A DNA stretch of 64,000 bases from Sphingopyxis sp. H115 (GTDB taxonomy: Bacteria > Pseudomonadota > Alphaproteobacteria > Sphingomonadales > Sphingomonadaceae): NCBI RefSeq assembly GCF_001468465.1, contig NZ_LNSA01000009.1, positions 80,883 to 144,882 of the forward strand, written 5' to 3'. Shown piece by piece: positions 1-8,558 of this stretch. How positions within the stretch are numbered: position 1 is the stretch's first letter; each line of letters starts with the position of its first letter. Made by a program: the position numbers and the translations under genes. The notes under the pieces are model-generated. The model saw only the letters and a list, made by a program, of their open reading frames with translations. It had not been told where the DNA came from and made no database searches.

Positions 1-1
1 T

Positions 2-1285
2 GAAGCTGGGGTTGAAGGCGTCCTTGAAGCCGTAGCGCGTATAGAGCCGTTCGCCATATTTCTGGCGCATCGCCATCAGCGCGGGGATTGTCACCTCGGG
101 CGCGAAGGCGACCGAGCCGCCCGCCGCCGTGGGGACAATGGTTCCGTCGTCGACGACGCGGATCGCGCTGACCCCGCGCGCCATATAGCCGTTGAAATCG
201 CGCTGCGTACCGTTGACGCTATATTGGCCTTGCGAATAGCCGGGCCCGTCGGACGCGGTCCATCCCCAGATATCCGCGCCATAGCCCACCCATTTGTTCG
301 GATTATCGGCGCCATAGGCGCGCTGCGCCAGCGTCGCGCGGCGGCTGTTCTCGAAATAGTCGATGCCCTTGCCGCGCATGAAATCGTCCTGGATGCCGCG
401 AAAGTCGACCCATACATGGCTGTACTGATGCCCGAACAGCGGTTCGAACTGGAGATGCGGCTGACCGTAATAGCTGCCCCAGTCCTTTTCGAGATCGGCC
501 GCCCAGCCCTTGGCCCACGCATCCTTGCCGACGGGGTGCGTCGGCGAACCCATCGCGAGGATATAGACGAGCATGCCCTCGTTATAGCCGACCCAGTCGT
601 GTGTGCCGAAATCGCCGCCATCGCCGCGTTCGGGATACCAGCCCATCGCGATCGCCTTGCGCCCGCCGCCATTGGCCGACGGAATCCGGCTGTTCTCGCG
701 CTGGACGAAAGTCCAGTCGACGCGGCGGTAGATCTTCTCTGCAAGGTCGCGAATCTCGGCCTCGACCGGGGTGTCGCGGTCATAATAGCTTTGGGCGAAC
801 AATATGCCGCCGAGCAGCAGCGACGTATCGACGGTCGAAAGCTCGGTCTTGCCGCGCCGCGTTCCATCTTCATTGTTGAGGAAATGATAGAAAAAGCCTT
901 TATGGCCGGCCATGCCGGTCGCGGCAGGGCCCTGCGGCGCAGTCCAATAGAAGCGCAGGCAATCGCGCGTACGCTCCGCCGCCTCGGCGCGCGTCACATA
1001 ACCGCGCTCGGCACCGATGCCATAGGCAGTGAGCGCAAAGCCCGTCGACGCGATCGAGGAAAAGGGATTGCTCGGCCAGCGGTCGGGCGCAAGGCAGCGC
1101 TCGGTATCGGTCGTGTCCCAGAAATAGCGGAAGGTGCGCTGGGTCAGCTCTTCGGAAAAGGCGGCCTTCGTCATCGGCGCAATGGACGCCGGCGGAGGAA
1201 CGGCTGCGCTCGGTGCGGGCGCGGCGGTGCAAGCGGCGGCGAGCGCCACGAGGGGCAACAGCAAAGCCCCGGTCCGGAACGACAT
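2..1285 (-). CDS. GH144-type (glycoamylase-like, PF10091) glucanase lipoprotein, 3' end cut by window
   Basis: An open frame runs without a stop from an ATG at 1285 to the window edge (428 codons). The N-terminus is hydrophobic and reaches a lipobox-like LAAAC at residues 15-19, so it is probably a lipoprotein facing the periplasm or cell surface. The conserved core has the features of the glycoamylase-like family now placed in GH144: TFRYFWDTT near the start, DWVGYNEGMLVYILAMGSP in the middle, then FGHQYSHVWVDFRGIQDD and YGADIWGWTASDGP. Characterised GH144 enzymes are endo-beta-1,2-glucanases. It lies 68 bases downstream of a TBDR on the same strand and opposite a GH3 beta-glucosidase, which suggests beta-1,2-glucan or sophoro-oligosaccharide breakdown (inference). 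The family call is firm; the substrate is not proven. Confidence 0.85.
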   Translation of the reverse strand, partial: MSFRTGALLLPLVALAAACTAAPAPSAAVPPPASIAPMTKAAFSEELTQRTFRYFWDTTDTERCLAPDRWPSNPFSSIASTGFALTAYGIGAERGYVTRAEAAERTRDCLRFYWTAPQGPAATGMAGHKGFFYHFLNNEDGTRRGKTELSTVDTSLLLGGILFAQSYYDRDTPVEAEIRDLAEKIYRRVDWTFVQRENSRIPSANGGGRKAIAMGWYPERGDGGDFGTHDWVGYNEGMLVYILAMGSPTHPVGKDAWAKGWAADLEKDWGSYYGQPHLQFEPLFGHQYSHVWVDFRGIQDDFMRGKGIDYFENSRRATLAQRAYGADNPNKWVGYGADIWGWTASDGPGYSQGQYSVNGTQRDFNGYMARGVSAIRVVDDGTIVPTAAGGSVAFAPEVTIPALMAMRQKYGERLYTRYGFKDAFNPSF

Positions 1286-1353
1286 TCGATACTCCAAAAT
1301 TTTGGGCGCCCGGCCGCGGGAGGGGGGATGCAGCCGGGCGCCTTGTCAGCCGG

Positions 1354-4300
1354 TCAGAAAGAGAAGCCGGCCGAAAGCTTTACAGTGCGGGGCGGATTCC
1401 CGCCAACGCCGTTGCCCGAAATATTCAGGTAGTTGGGGGACGACGGGTCATTATTGTAATCGACATAGTTCCGGTCGTTGAACAGGTTCAGAATGTCGAC
1501 GCGCAGCCGCAAGCGCGATTCCTCGCTGATGAAGCGGAACGGGACATATTTGGTGATGGCGATGTCCATCTGGCGAAAACCCCAGCGATCGCCGTTCCCG
1601 TCGGCTTCGTTCGAAATCACCTCGCGGATCGGATTTGCCCCGCCGACGCTGCGGAACGCCTTCAGATAGGGCGGCGATGCGATCTGGAACTTGCCCGAGA
1701 GCGTCACCCCAATCGGAAGATCGACCGACCCCGTAGCGACTAGCCGGTGCTTGCGCACCCCGCTCGACCGCGTGATCGGATAATCCTCCAGCGACGGGAA
1801 ATCCAAGCTGAAAACCTCGCCGAAGTTCCGGTTCTCCTCGGCCTCGGTATAGGTGTAGGTCGCCGAAAAGGTCCACGGCGAGGATGCCGAGTAATTTTTG
1901 ACCAACTTCAGATACCCGGAATCGGCACTCGTCTCGAGCCCGTTGGTCCCGATGATGATCGAACCGAAGCCCGGAGGTGCGAAACCGAACGGCGAATCGG
2001 GTACTGCCGGTGCCGGCGGGAAGAAGCTGCCGTCGGGCCGACGATTGCCGAGCAGATAGGCAAAGCCGTCCTTGCTCTCAATATGGCTATACCCGACTTC
2101 GGCTTCGAACAGCGGCGTCACGCGGGCGCGGAAACCAAGGCTGAACTGGTCCGAATAGGGAACCTTCAGATCATTGTCGATAAAGCGCAGTTCACGCCCG
2201 CCGCCAGGGCCGGCCTGAGTCAGCAACTGAGCGCGACCGGCTTCGGTCAGATAGACGGGATCAAATGGAACGCAGGTCGGTCCTGCGACGCATGTGTTGT
2301 TCGGATCGCCCGTGATGAAGTTGAACGTCCGGGTCGTGTACGAACCGACGCTGATTTCCTGTTGCAGGAAGTCGAACTGGTTGCGGTCGTACGATCGGCC
2401 GAAACCGCCGAACAGCACATAGCGTGCCTCGTCGTCGAGTTCGTAGCTGAAGCCAATGCGTGGTTGCCACGCCCCAGTGAACGCCTTGCGCTCCGAACCC
2501 GTCGATATGAAGTCGTTAATGTCGTAGTCGGCATTGACCAGGTTCGGATAATTGGCCGGCGACACCGCATTCACTGCGTCGGCGGGGTGGACGAAGTCAA
2601 GATAGGCCGGAGTCCGCTCATAATCCCATCGCACGCCGAGGTTCAACGTCAACCGGTCGGTGACCTCCCAATCGTCCTGGACGTAGATGCCGAACTGAAA
2701 ATTCTTCGAGTTGACGATCGGGCTGCCGTTGCCGGTCTGTGCGCCGAACTGGACGCGATAGGGAATATCGTCGTTGAAGCTGCCGCCACCCGGATTGAAT
2801 GCGGGATTATAGGTATAGACCGGGTTGAAATTGCCGAGTTGCAACGTGTTCAACTCGACCCATTTCGCCTTCGCGCCGACCTTGATCGTGTGGCCTTCGA
2901 ACCCGGTCCAGGTGAAGTCATTCTGGACACCCCAGCCCTTCTGACCCTTTTCCTGATAGTTGCCGCCGCCGCCAATGCGCAGGATCTCCTCACGCACGAC
3001 CACGCCGGGTTGCGGATTTGTCGGCGACGGTCCGGCATAGGCGAAGAGCCGCGCATCTTCGAAAACGACGGGTGTAGGCGCCCATTTGACGTCCTCGTAT
3101 GTCACCTTGAAATCGTTGATCCAACTGTCGGCCGTGTGCTCCCAGCGCCCGGTGACACGCAGTTCCTCGACATCCTGCGAACTGATCGTGCTGCGGGCAT
3201 TGATCCCGGAGCCGAGGAATTCACCGCTTTCCTTGCGATATTTGCCCGACACTTCGATAAGATCGCTGTTGGAAGGCTGGAAACTGAGTTTGCCGAAATA
3301 GAGATCTTCGTTGAAGGTCGCGTTCGTCGGCCCGAACACGCCCTGATATTCGGACGGGAAATAGGTAACGGGCAGGCTGAGCCCCGGGCGGATATCAACC
3401 GGATTTTCTTGCCGCTTGCCTTCGTAGGTTACGAAGAAGTGCAGCATGTCCTTGATGATCGGTCCGCCGAGCGCGCCGCCGAACTGGAAATCCCTGGTCT
3501 TGACCTTGGACGTCCTGAGTTCGTTGGGCCGCGCATCGCGAAGGCCTTGATCGGTATAATCGATGAAGGCTTCGCCGTGGAACTCATTGGTACCCGACTT
3601 GGTTACCGCCGTGATCGCGACGGAGCTCACCTGATCGAACTCGGCCTTATAGTTCGACGACAGGACGCGATATTCGCCGACCGCCAACTGCGGGAACGGA
3701 TTGCCCTGCGTCGAATCCTGACCGGTGACGCCGTTTTTCAGGACATAATCCTTCTGTCCCACGCCATCGATGAAGATGTTGACGCTGCGGCTGTCCTGCG
3801 CGCCGCCTTGCAGGCGCGATTGACCGTTGCCGCCGGTTACGAATTGGACGCCCGGAGCAAGGTCGGCGAAGGCCAGGAAGTTGCGGTTGTTCTGCGGCAG
3901 CACCTCGATCTGACGCTGAGTGATGTTTGAGCCGACTTCGCCGCCCTCCATCGACCGTATCCGCGAACCGGTGACGATGATCGCATCGTCGCCGGCCGAA
4001 GCAATGTCCGGCTGCGAAAAGTCGAAGTCCAGAACCGCACTCTGCCCGACCGAGAGGGTGAATTCGTCAGTGCGACGCACCCCGCCAGGGGTGGTCAGCT
4101 CGAGGCGATAGGTGCCGACGGGAAGCGACGCGATATTGTAGCTGCCATTTTCACCGACGGTGACGCTACGCGTCAGGCCCGTATCGACGTTGATCGCGGT
4201 GACCTGCGACACCCCGCCATCGGCCTTCACCGTCCCGCGAAGCGAAGCGTTCGACACCTGGGCATGCGCGGGGACCGCAACCGCGACGGCCAGCGCAGCT

Positions 4301-4389
4301 GCCGCGCTGCTCCACGCGAGCGCCACCGCGAGCGAACGTGCGCGCGACCGGCGTGCGGAAACAGTTTGAAAATCATGCGAAAACTTCAC
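1354..4389 (-). CDS. TonB-dependent receptor with N-terminal carboxypeptidase-regulatory-like domain
   Basis: 1011 residues. The start is GTG at 4389, chosen because GGGAGG lies just upstream and the nearby ATG runs into a stop at once. A long signal peptide ends in VPAHA at about residue 43, followed by a carboxypeptidase-regulatory-like beta-sandwich (about 47-125, SLRGTVKADG to FTLSVGQ). The plug domain follows (AIIVTGSRIR at about 140; INIFIDGVGQKD type sequence near 205) and then a 22-strand barrel ending in aromatic F (AGFSF). This is the Oar-like class of outer-membrane receptor, driven by TonB-ExbBD and often used for oligosaccharides in sphingomonads. It is the first gene of an operon with the GH144 gene and diverges from bglX across a LacI-type operator, so a glucan oligosaccharide is the likely ligand. 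Confidence 0.92.
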   Translation of the reverse strand: MKFSHDFQTVSARRSRARSLAVALAWSSAAAALAVAVAVPAHAQVSNASLRGTVKADGGVSQVTAINVDTGLTRSVTVGENGSYNIASLPVGTYRLELTTPGGVRRTDEFTLSVGQSAVLDFDFSQPDIASAGDDAIIVTGSRIRSMEGGEVGSNITQRQIEVLPQNNRNFLAFADLAPGVQFVTGGNGQSRLQGGAQDSRSVNIFIDGVGQKDYVLKNGVTGQDSTQGNPFPQLAVGEYRVLSSNYKAEFDQVSSVAITAVTKSGTNEFHGEAFIDYTDQGLRDARPNELRTSKVKTRDFQFGGALGGPIIKDMLHFFVTYEGKRQENPVDIRPGLSLPVTYFPSEYQGVFGPTNATFNEDLYFGKLSFQPSNSDLIEVSGKYRKESGEFLGSGINARSTISSQDVEELRVTGRWEHTADSWINDFKVTYEDVKWAPTPVVFEDARLFAYAGPSPTNPQPGVVVREEILRIGGGGNYQEKGQKGWGVQNDFTWTGFEGHTIKVGAKAKWVELNTLQLGNFNPVYTYNPAFNPGGGSFNDDIPYRVQFGAQTGNGSPIVNSKNFQFGIYVQDDWEVTDRLTLNLGVRWDYERTPAYLDFVHPADAVNAVSPANYPNLVNADYDINDFISTGSERKAFTGAWQPRIGFSYELDDEARYVLFGGFGRSYDRNQFDFLQQEISVGSYTTRTFNFITGDPNNTCVAGPTCVPFDPVYLTEAGRAQLLTQAGPGGGRELRFIDNDLKVPYSDQFSLGFRARVTPLFEAEVGYSHIESKDGFAYLLGNRRPDGSFFPPAPAVPDSPFGFAPPGFGSIIIGTNGLETSADSGYLKLVKNYSASSPWTFSATYTYTEAEENRNFGEVFSLDFPSLEDYPITRSSGVRKHRLVATGSVDLPIGVTLSGKFQIASPPYLKAFRSVGGANPIREVISNEADGNGDRWGFRQMDIAITKYVPFRFISEESRLRLRVDILNLFNDRNYVDYNNDPSSPNYLNISGNGVGGNPPRTVKLSAGFSF

Positions 4390-4501
4390 AGCATCCTCCC
4401 TTTTTTGTGCCCCGACATCTCCCGCCCTCGCTCCTTTCGCCGATCGGCCTTGCCACCGCTCAACGACGAGTCGCGGGAAACCGCGTCGTGTTTTTTTGAT
4501 T

Positions 4502-4515
4502 TGTAACCGGTTTCA
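4502..4515. promoter_or_regulatory. Candidate LacI-family operator in the TBDR/bglX divergent promoter
   Basis: TGTAACCGGTTTCA is an almost perfect 14-base dyad centred on the CpG of AACCGGTT, the classic half-site arrangement of LacI-family sugar regulators. It sits in the 247-base gap between the divergent TBDR and bglX genes, 113 bases from the TBDR start and 122 bases from bglX. No lacI gene lies in the window. The rest of this gap shows only the two ribosome binding sites and no further gene. Confidence 0.65.
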
Positions 4516-4636
4516 CGATGACTGTATAGAGAGAAGCGACGCAGATGGATGCAATCGGGGGCCAGCCGGTTTTCCGCCGAAATTCGGCCAATCCGCGTGA
4601 CAATGTATAAGCAAACCCGACCGGGAAGGACGAATC

Positions 4637-6955
4637 ATGCCGCCGATGAAGCGCAATCTCACATGCCTGACACTGGCCACCTTGATGGTGGCAGGACAGC
4701 TCGCCCCAACCCCGCTGCTCGCGAAGCCAGCGTCGAGCGCGACTGAAAGGGCGCCGGTGGATTCGGCGGGCTGGACGCGCGCCGATCCGAAAATGGACCG
4801 CTTCGTCGCCGACTTGATGGCAAAGATGACGCTGGACGAGAAAATCGGGCAATTGTCGCTCCTGACGAGCGACTGGGATTCGACCGGCCCCACGATGCGC
4901 CAAGGCTATCAGGACGATATCCGCAAGGGCCGCATCGGATCGATCTTCAACGCCTTCACAGCCAAATATACGCGCGACCTGCAGCGGCTCGCGGTCGAAG
5001 AAACGCGGCTGAAAATCCCCCTGCTCTTCGGCTATGACGTCGTCCATGGCCACCGCACCATCTTTCCTATCTCGCTGGGCGAATCGGCGAGCTGGGACCT
5101 GGATGCCATTGAAAAGTCAGCGCGAATCTCCGCAACCGAAGCCGCAGCCGAAGGCATCCACTGGACCTTCGCGCCAATGGTCGACGTCGCGCGCGACCCG
5201 CGCTGGGGCCGCATGTCCGAAGGCGCCGGCGAAGATGTCTTCCTTGGCAGCAAGATCGCTGCCGCGCGCGTGCGGGGGTTCCAGGGCGACGACCTGAAAC
5301 GCGTCGATACGGTGCTCGCGACCGCCAAGCATTTCGCCGCCTATGGCGCGGCGCAAGCGGGCCGCGATTACCATACCGTCGATATTTCGGAGCGCACGCT
5401 GCGCGACGTCTATCTGCCGCCGTTCAAGGCGGCGGCCGATGCCGGCGCAGCAACCTTCATGACCTCGTTCAACGAATATGACGGCGTGCCGGCGTCGGGC
5501 AGCCACTATCTGCTGACCGACGTGCTGCGCAAGAAATGGGGCTTCAAGGGCTTCATCGTAACCGATTACACGTCGATCAACGAAATGGTCTCGCACGGCT
5601 ATTCGAAGGATCTGGAGCAGGCCGGCGAACAGGCGATCAACGCCGGTGTCGACATGGATCTGCAAGGCGCGGTGTTCATGGACCACCTCGCGCGGTCGGT
5701 TGCCGAGGGCAAGGTCGACGTGAAACGCGTCGATGCCGCGGTAAAAGCGATCCTCGAGATGAAGTACCGCCTCGGCCTATTCGAGGATCCCTATCGCTAT
5801 TCGGACGAGGCGCGCGAAAAGGCGACCGTCTATCGCGCCGATTTCTTCGAAGCGGCGCGCGACGTTGCGCGCAAGTCGATTGTGCTGCTGAAAAACAAGG
5901 ACGGCGCCCTTCCGCTCGCCGCATCTGCAAAGTCGATCGCGCTGATTGGGCCGCTCGGCGACAGCAAGGAGGATATGATCGGCAGCTGGGCCGCAGCAGG
6001 CGACCGCAAGACGCGGCCGGTCACCCTGCTCGAAGGCCTGCAGGCGCGCGCACCCAAGGGAACGACGGTCGCTTATGCCAAGGGTGCGGGCTATCAGTTC
6101 ACCGACGCGGGTAAGACCGACGGCTTCGCCGAAGCGATCGCGCTCGCGCAGAAATCCGATGTAATCGTCGCCGCGATGGGCGAGCATTGGAACATGACCG
6201 GCGAAGCAGCGAGCCGCACCTCGCTCGACCTGCCGGGTAACCAGCAGGCTTTGCTGGAGGAACTCAAGAAAACCGGCAAGCCGATCATCCTCGTTCTGAT
6301 GAGCGGACGACCGAACAGCATCGAATGGGCCGACGCCAATGTCGATGCGATCCTTGAGGCCTGGTATCCCGGGACGATGGGCGGCCATGCCGTCGCGGAT
6401 GTCCTTTATGGCGACTATAATCCGTCGGGCAAATTGCCCGTCACCTTCCCCCGCAACGTCGGACAGGTGCCGATCTATTACGACATGAAAAACACCGGGC
6501 GGCCGATCAAGCCAGAGGAACCCAACGCGAAATATGTCTCGCGCTATCTCGATACGCCGAACACGCCGCTTTATCCCTTCGGCTACGGCCTCAGCTACAC
6601 CAGCTTCGCCTATTCGCCGGTGACGCTCGACAAGACGAAAATTCGCCCAGGCGAGCCGCTGACCGCCAGCGTCACCGTGACCAATAGCGGCGCGCGCGAC
6701 GGCGAGGAAGTCGTCCAGCTGTACGTCCGCGACCTTGTCGGATCGGTGACGCGCCCGGTCAAGGAGCTCAAGGGCTTTGAAAAGCTGATGCTGAAGAAGG
6801 GCGAGAAACGAACGGTCCGCTTCACCCTGACCGACGCCGATTTGGCCTTCACGCGGCAGGATATGAGCTGGGGCAGCGAACCCGGGCAGTTCAAGCTGTG
6901 GGTCGGCCCCTCCTCGGCCGAAGGGCAGGAAGCCGGCTTCGAGCTGACCGAGTGA
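4637..6955 (+). CDS. bglX: Periplasmic GH3 beta-glucosidase (BglX-like)
   Basis: 772 residues, the usual length of periplasmic BglX. ATG at 4637 has GGAAGGA seven bases upstream; the signal peptide ends near LLAKPAS (residue 34). The GH3 N-terminal barrel is clear: FGYDVVHGHRTIFP (131-144), DPRWGRMSEGAGED (187-200), KHFAAYG (231-237) and the nucleophile Asp310 in GFIVTDY. The GH3 C-terminal domain follows from about 410 (KSIVLLKN) and a fibronectin-III-like domain closes the protein. It releases glucose from the non-reducing ends of beta-gluco-oligosaccharides. With the GH144 enzyme and TBDR across the divergent promoter it completes a beta-glucan utilisation set. The sulfatase gene starts two bases after its stop, so they are cotranscribed and probably coupled. 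Confidence 0.93.
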   Translation: MPPMKRNLTCLTLATLMVAGQLAPTPLLAKPASSATERAPVDSAGWTRADPKMDRFVADLMAKMTLDEKIGQLSLLTSDWDSTGPTMRQGYQDDIRKGRIGSIFNAFTAKYTRDLQRLAVEETRLKIPLLFGYDVVHGHRTIFPISLGESASWDLDAIEKSARISATEAAAEGIHWTFAPMVDVARDPRWGRMSEGAGEDVFLGSKIAAARVRGFQGDDLKRVDTVLATAKHFAAYGAAQAGRDYHTVDISERTLRDVYLPPFKAAADAGAATFMTSFNEYDGVPASGSHYLLTDVLRKKWGFKGFIVTDYTSINEMVSHGYSKDLEQAGEQAINAGVDMDLQGAVFMDHLARSVAEGKVDVKRVDAAVKAILEMKYRLGLFEDPYRYSDEAREKATVYRADFFEAARDVARKSIVLLKNKDGALPLAASAKSIALIGPLGDSKEDMIGSWAAAGDRKTRPVTLLEGLQARAPKGTTVAYAKGAGYQFTDAGKTDGFAEAIALAQKSDVIVAAMGEHWNMTGEAASRTSLDLPGNQQALLEELKKTGKPIILVLMSGRPNSIEWADANVDAILEAWYPGTMGGHAVADVLYGDYNPSGKLPVTFPRNVGQVPIYYDMKNTGRPIKPEEPNAKYVSRYLDTPNTPLYPFGYGLSYTSFAYSPVTLDKTKIRPGEPLTASVTVTNSGARDGEEVVQLYVRDLVGSVTRPVKELKGFEKLMLKKGEKRTVRFTLTDADLAFTRQDMSWGSEPGQFKLWVGPSSAEGQEAGFELTE

Positions 6956-6957
6956 CG

Positions 6958-8517
6958 ATGCGGTTTCGCCTTCCGGTTGCCCTCGCCCTCCCGCTCGCTT
7001 TCGTTTCCGCGGTGGGAGCGCAGCCGGAGCGGCGACCGAACATCGTCTATATTATGTCCGATGATCACGCCTATCAGGCGATTTCGGCCTATGGGTCGCC
7101 GCTATCGAAGCTGGCGCCGACGCCCAATATCGACCGGATTGCCAAGAATGGCGCGATCTTCACGCAGAGCTTCGTCGGCAATTCGCTTTGCGGCCCCAGC
7201 CGCGCGACGCTGCTCACAGGGCGTCAGAGCAACGCTCACGGTTTCACGCAGAACGGCCAGCGCTTCGACAACCATGTCTGGGTGTGGCCGCGCGCGCTGA
7301 GCCAGGCGGGCTATGCCACCGCAATGTTCGGCAAATGGCACATCAACTACTCACCCGACGGCATCGGCTTCGACGACTGGAAGGTGCTCGACGACCAGGG
7401 CGAATATTATAATCCCGACATCATCACGCCCAAGGGGCGCAGCATCGTAGAAGGCTATGCCACCGACCTCATCACGCAATACAGCCTCGACTGGCTGAAA
7501 AACGGGCGCGACAAATCCAAGCCCTTCGCGATCCTTATCCACCACAAGGCGCCGCACCGCAATTTCATGCCAGCCCTGCGCCATGTACAGAAATATCAGG
7601 GCGTGACCTTCCCCGTGCCCGGCAATTATTTCGACGATTATGCGGGCCGCACCGCCGCGGGCACGCAGGAAATGAACATCTATCGCGACATGTATGAGGG
7701 GCACGACCTCAAGATGACCGTCGCAAAGGGATCGGCGCAGCTCCGCTACAATCGCTGGCCCGGCGCATTCGACCGGATGACGCACGCCCAGCAGGCCGAA
7801 TGGGACGCGGCGATGCAGGCCGACAACGACCGGCTCAACGCCGCGCCGCTGTCGAACCGCGACCTCGCGCTGTGGAAATATCAGCGTTACATGCAGCAAT
7901 ATCTGGGCACGATCGCGGCGGTCGACGAAGGCGTCGGTGCGGTGCTCGACTATCTCGGTGAAAGCGGCCTCGATCGGAACACCATCGTCGTCTACACCTC
8001 CGACCAGGGCTTCTATCTTGGCGAGCATGGCTGGTTCGACAAGCGCTTCATCTATGAAGAATCGATGCGCACGCCCTTCTTGATCCAGTATCCGGGGCAT
8101 ATCCGCCCGGGCACCCGCATCGCGGCACCGATCCAGAATATCGACTATGCGCCGACTTTCCTCGACTATGCCGGGGTCAAGGGTCCGGCGACGATCCAGG
8201 GTCGGTCGATGATGCCGCTACTGACGGGCGGCACCCCGCGCGACTGGCGCAAGGACGTCTATTATCATTATTACGAGTTTCCGGGATTTCATGCGGTACG
8301 CGCTCATTATGGCGTGCGCGGCGAGCGATATAAGCTCGTGCGCTTCTATGGCGAAGGCCTCGACGCGTGGGAGTTTTACGACCTCAGGACCGACCCGCAC
8401 GAAATGGACAACCGGATCGCCGATCCCGCGATGAAGGGCGCGATCGCGCGCATGAAGCGGCGGCTGATCGAACTGCGCCGCGAATATCAAGATACCAGCG
8501 GCCCCGCCATTTCCTGA
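6958..8517 (+). CDS. Secreted type I sulfatase (formylglycine-dependent)
   Basis: 519 residues from ATG 6958, two bases after the bglX stop; an earlier in-frame ATG at 6898 lies inside bglX and would hide the signal peptide, so I reject it. The signal peptide ends at VGAQ (about residue 22). Metal-binding PNIVYIMSDDH is at 27-37. The active-site motif CGPSR begins at Cys78, the residue that must be converted to formylglycine, so the enzyme looks intact. The C-terminal half carries YHYYEFPGFHAVRAHYGVR and LRTDPHEMDN, which resemble sulfatases acting on N-acetylglucosamine-6-sulfate and other sugar sulfates (from memory of the S1 family). No formylglycine-generating enzyme lies in the window. 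Pairing with a GH3 glucosidase suggests a sulfated or mixed glycan, but the substrate is open. Confidence 0.9.
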   Translation: MRFRLPVALALPLAFVSAVGAQPERRPNIVYIMSDDHAYQAISAYGSPLSKLAPTPNIDRIAKNGAIFTQSFVGNSLCGPSRATLLTGRQSNAHGFTQNGQRFDNHVWVWPRALSQAGYATAMFGKWHINYSPDGIGFDDWKVLDDQGEYYNPDIITPKGRSIVEGYATDLITQYSLDWLKNGRDKSKPFAILIHHKAPHRNFMPALRHVQKYQGVTFPVPGNYFDDYAGRTAAGTQEMNIYRDMYEGHDLKMTVAKGSAQLRYNRWPGAFDRMTHAQQAEWDAAMQADNDRLNAAPLSNRDLALWKYQRYMQQYLGTIAAVDEGVGAVLDYLGESGLDRNTIVVYTSDQGFYLGEHGWFDKRFIYEESMRTPFLIQYPGHIRPGTRIAAPIQNIDYAPTFLDYAGVKGPATIQGRSMMPLLTGGTPRDWRKDVYYHYYEFPGFHAVRAHYGVRGERYKLVRFYGEGLDAWEFYDLRTDPHEMDNRIADPAMKGAIARMKRRLIELRREYQDTSGPAIS

Positions 8518-8558
8518 ACGGGTTGCGATGACCGCGAGCGAGCGGTAGGCGCAATGGT

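Noticed and set aside
224..1432. Plus-strand open frame opposite the left-edge gene
   Set aside because: The minus-strand frame from 1285 has clear GH144/PF10091 motifs and a lipoprotein signal, so this is a shadow.
1747..3930. Plus-strand open frame of about 727 codons opposite the first TBDR
   Set aside because: No signal, domain or ribosome binding site; the minus-strand receptor explains the region.
4471..4486. GCGGGAAACCGCG as a second operator near the LacI-type site
   Set aside because: The dyad is short and GC-rich, does not match the TGTAACCGGTTTCA half-site and may be chance.
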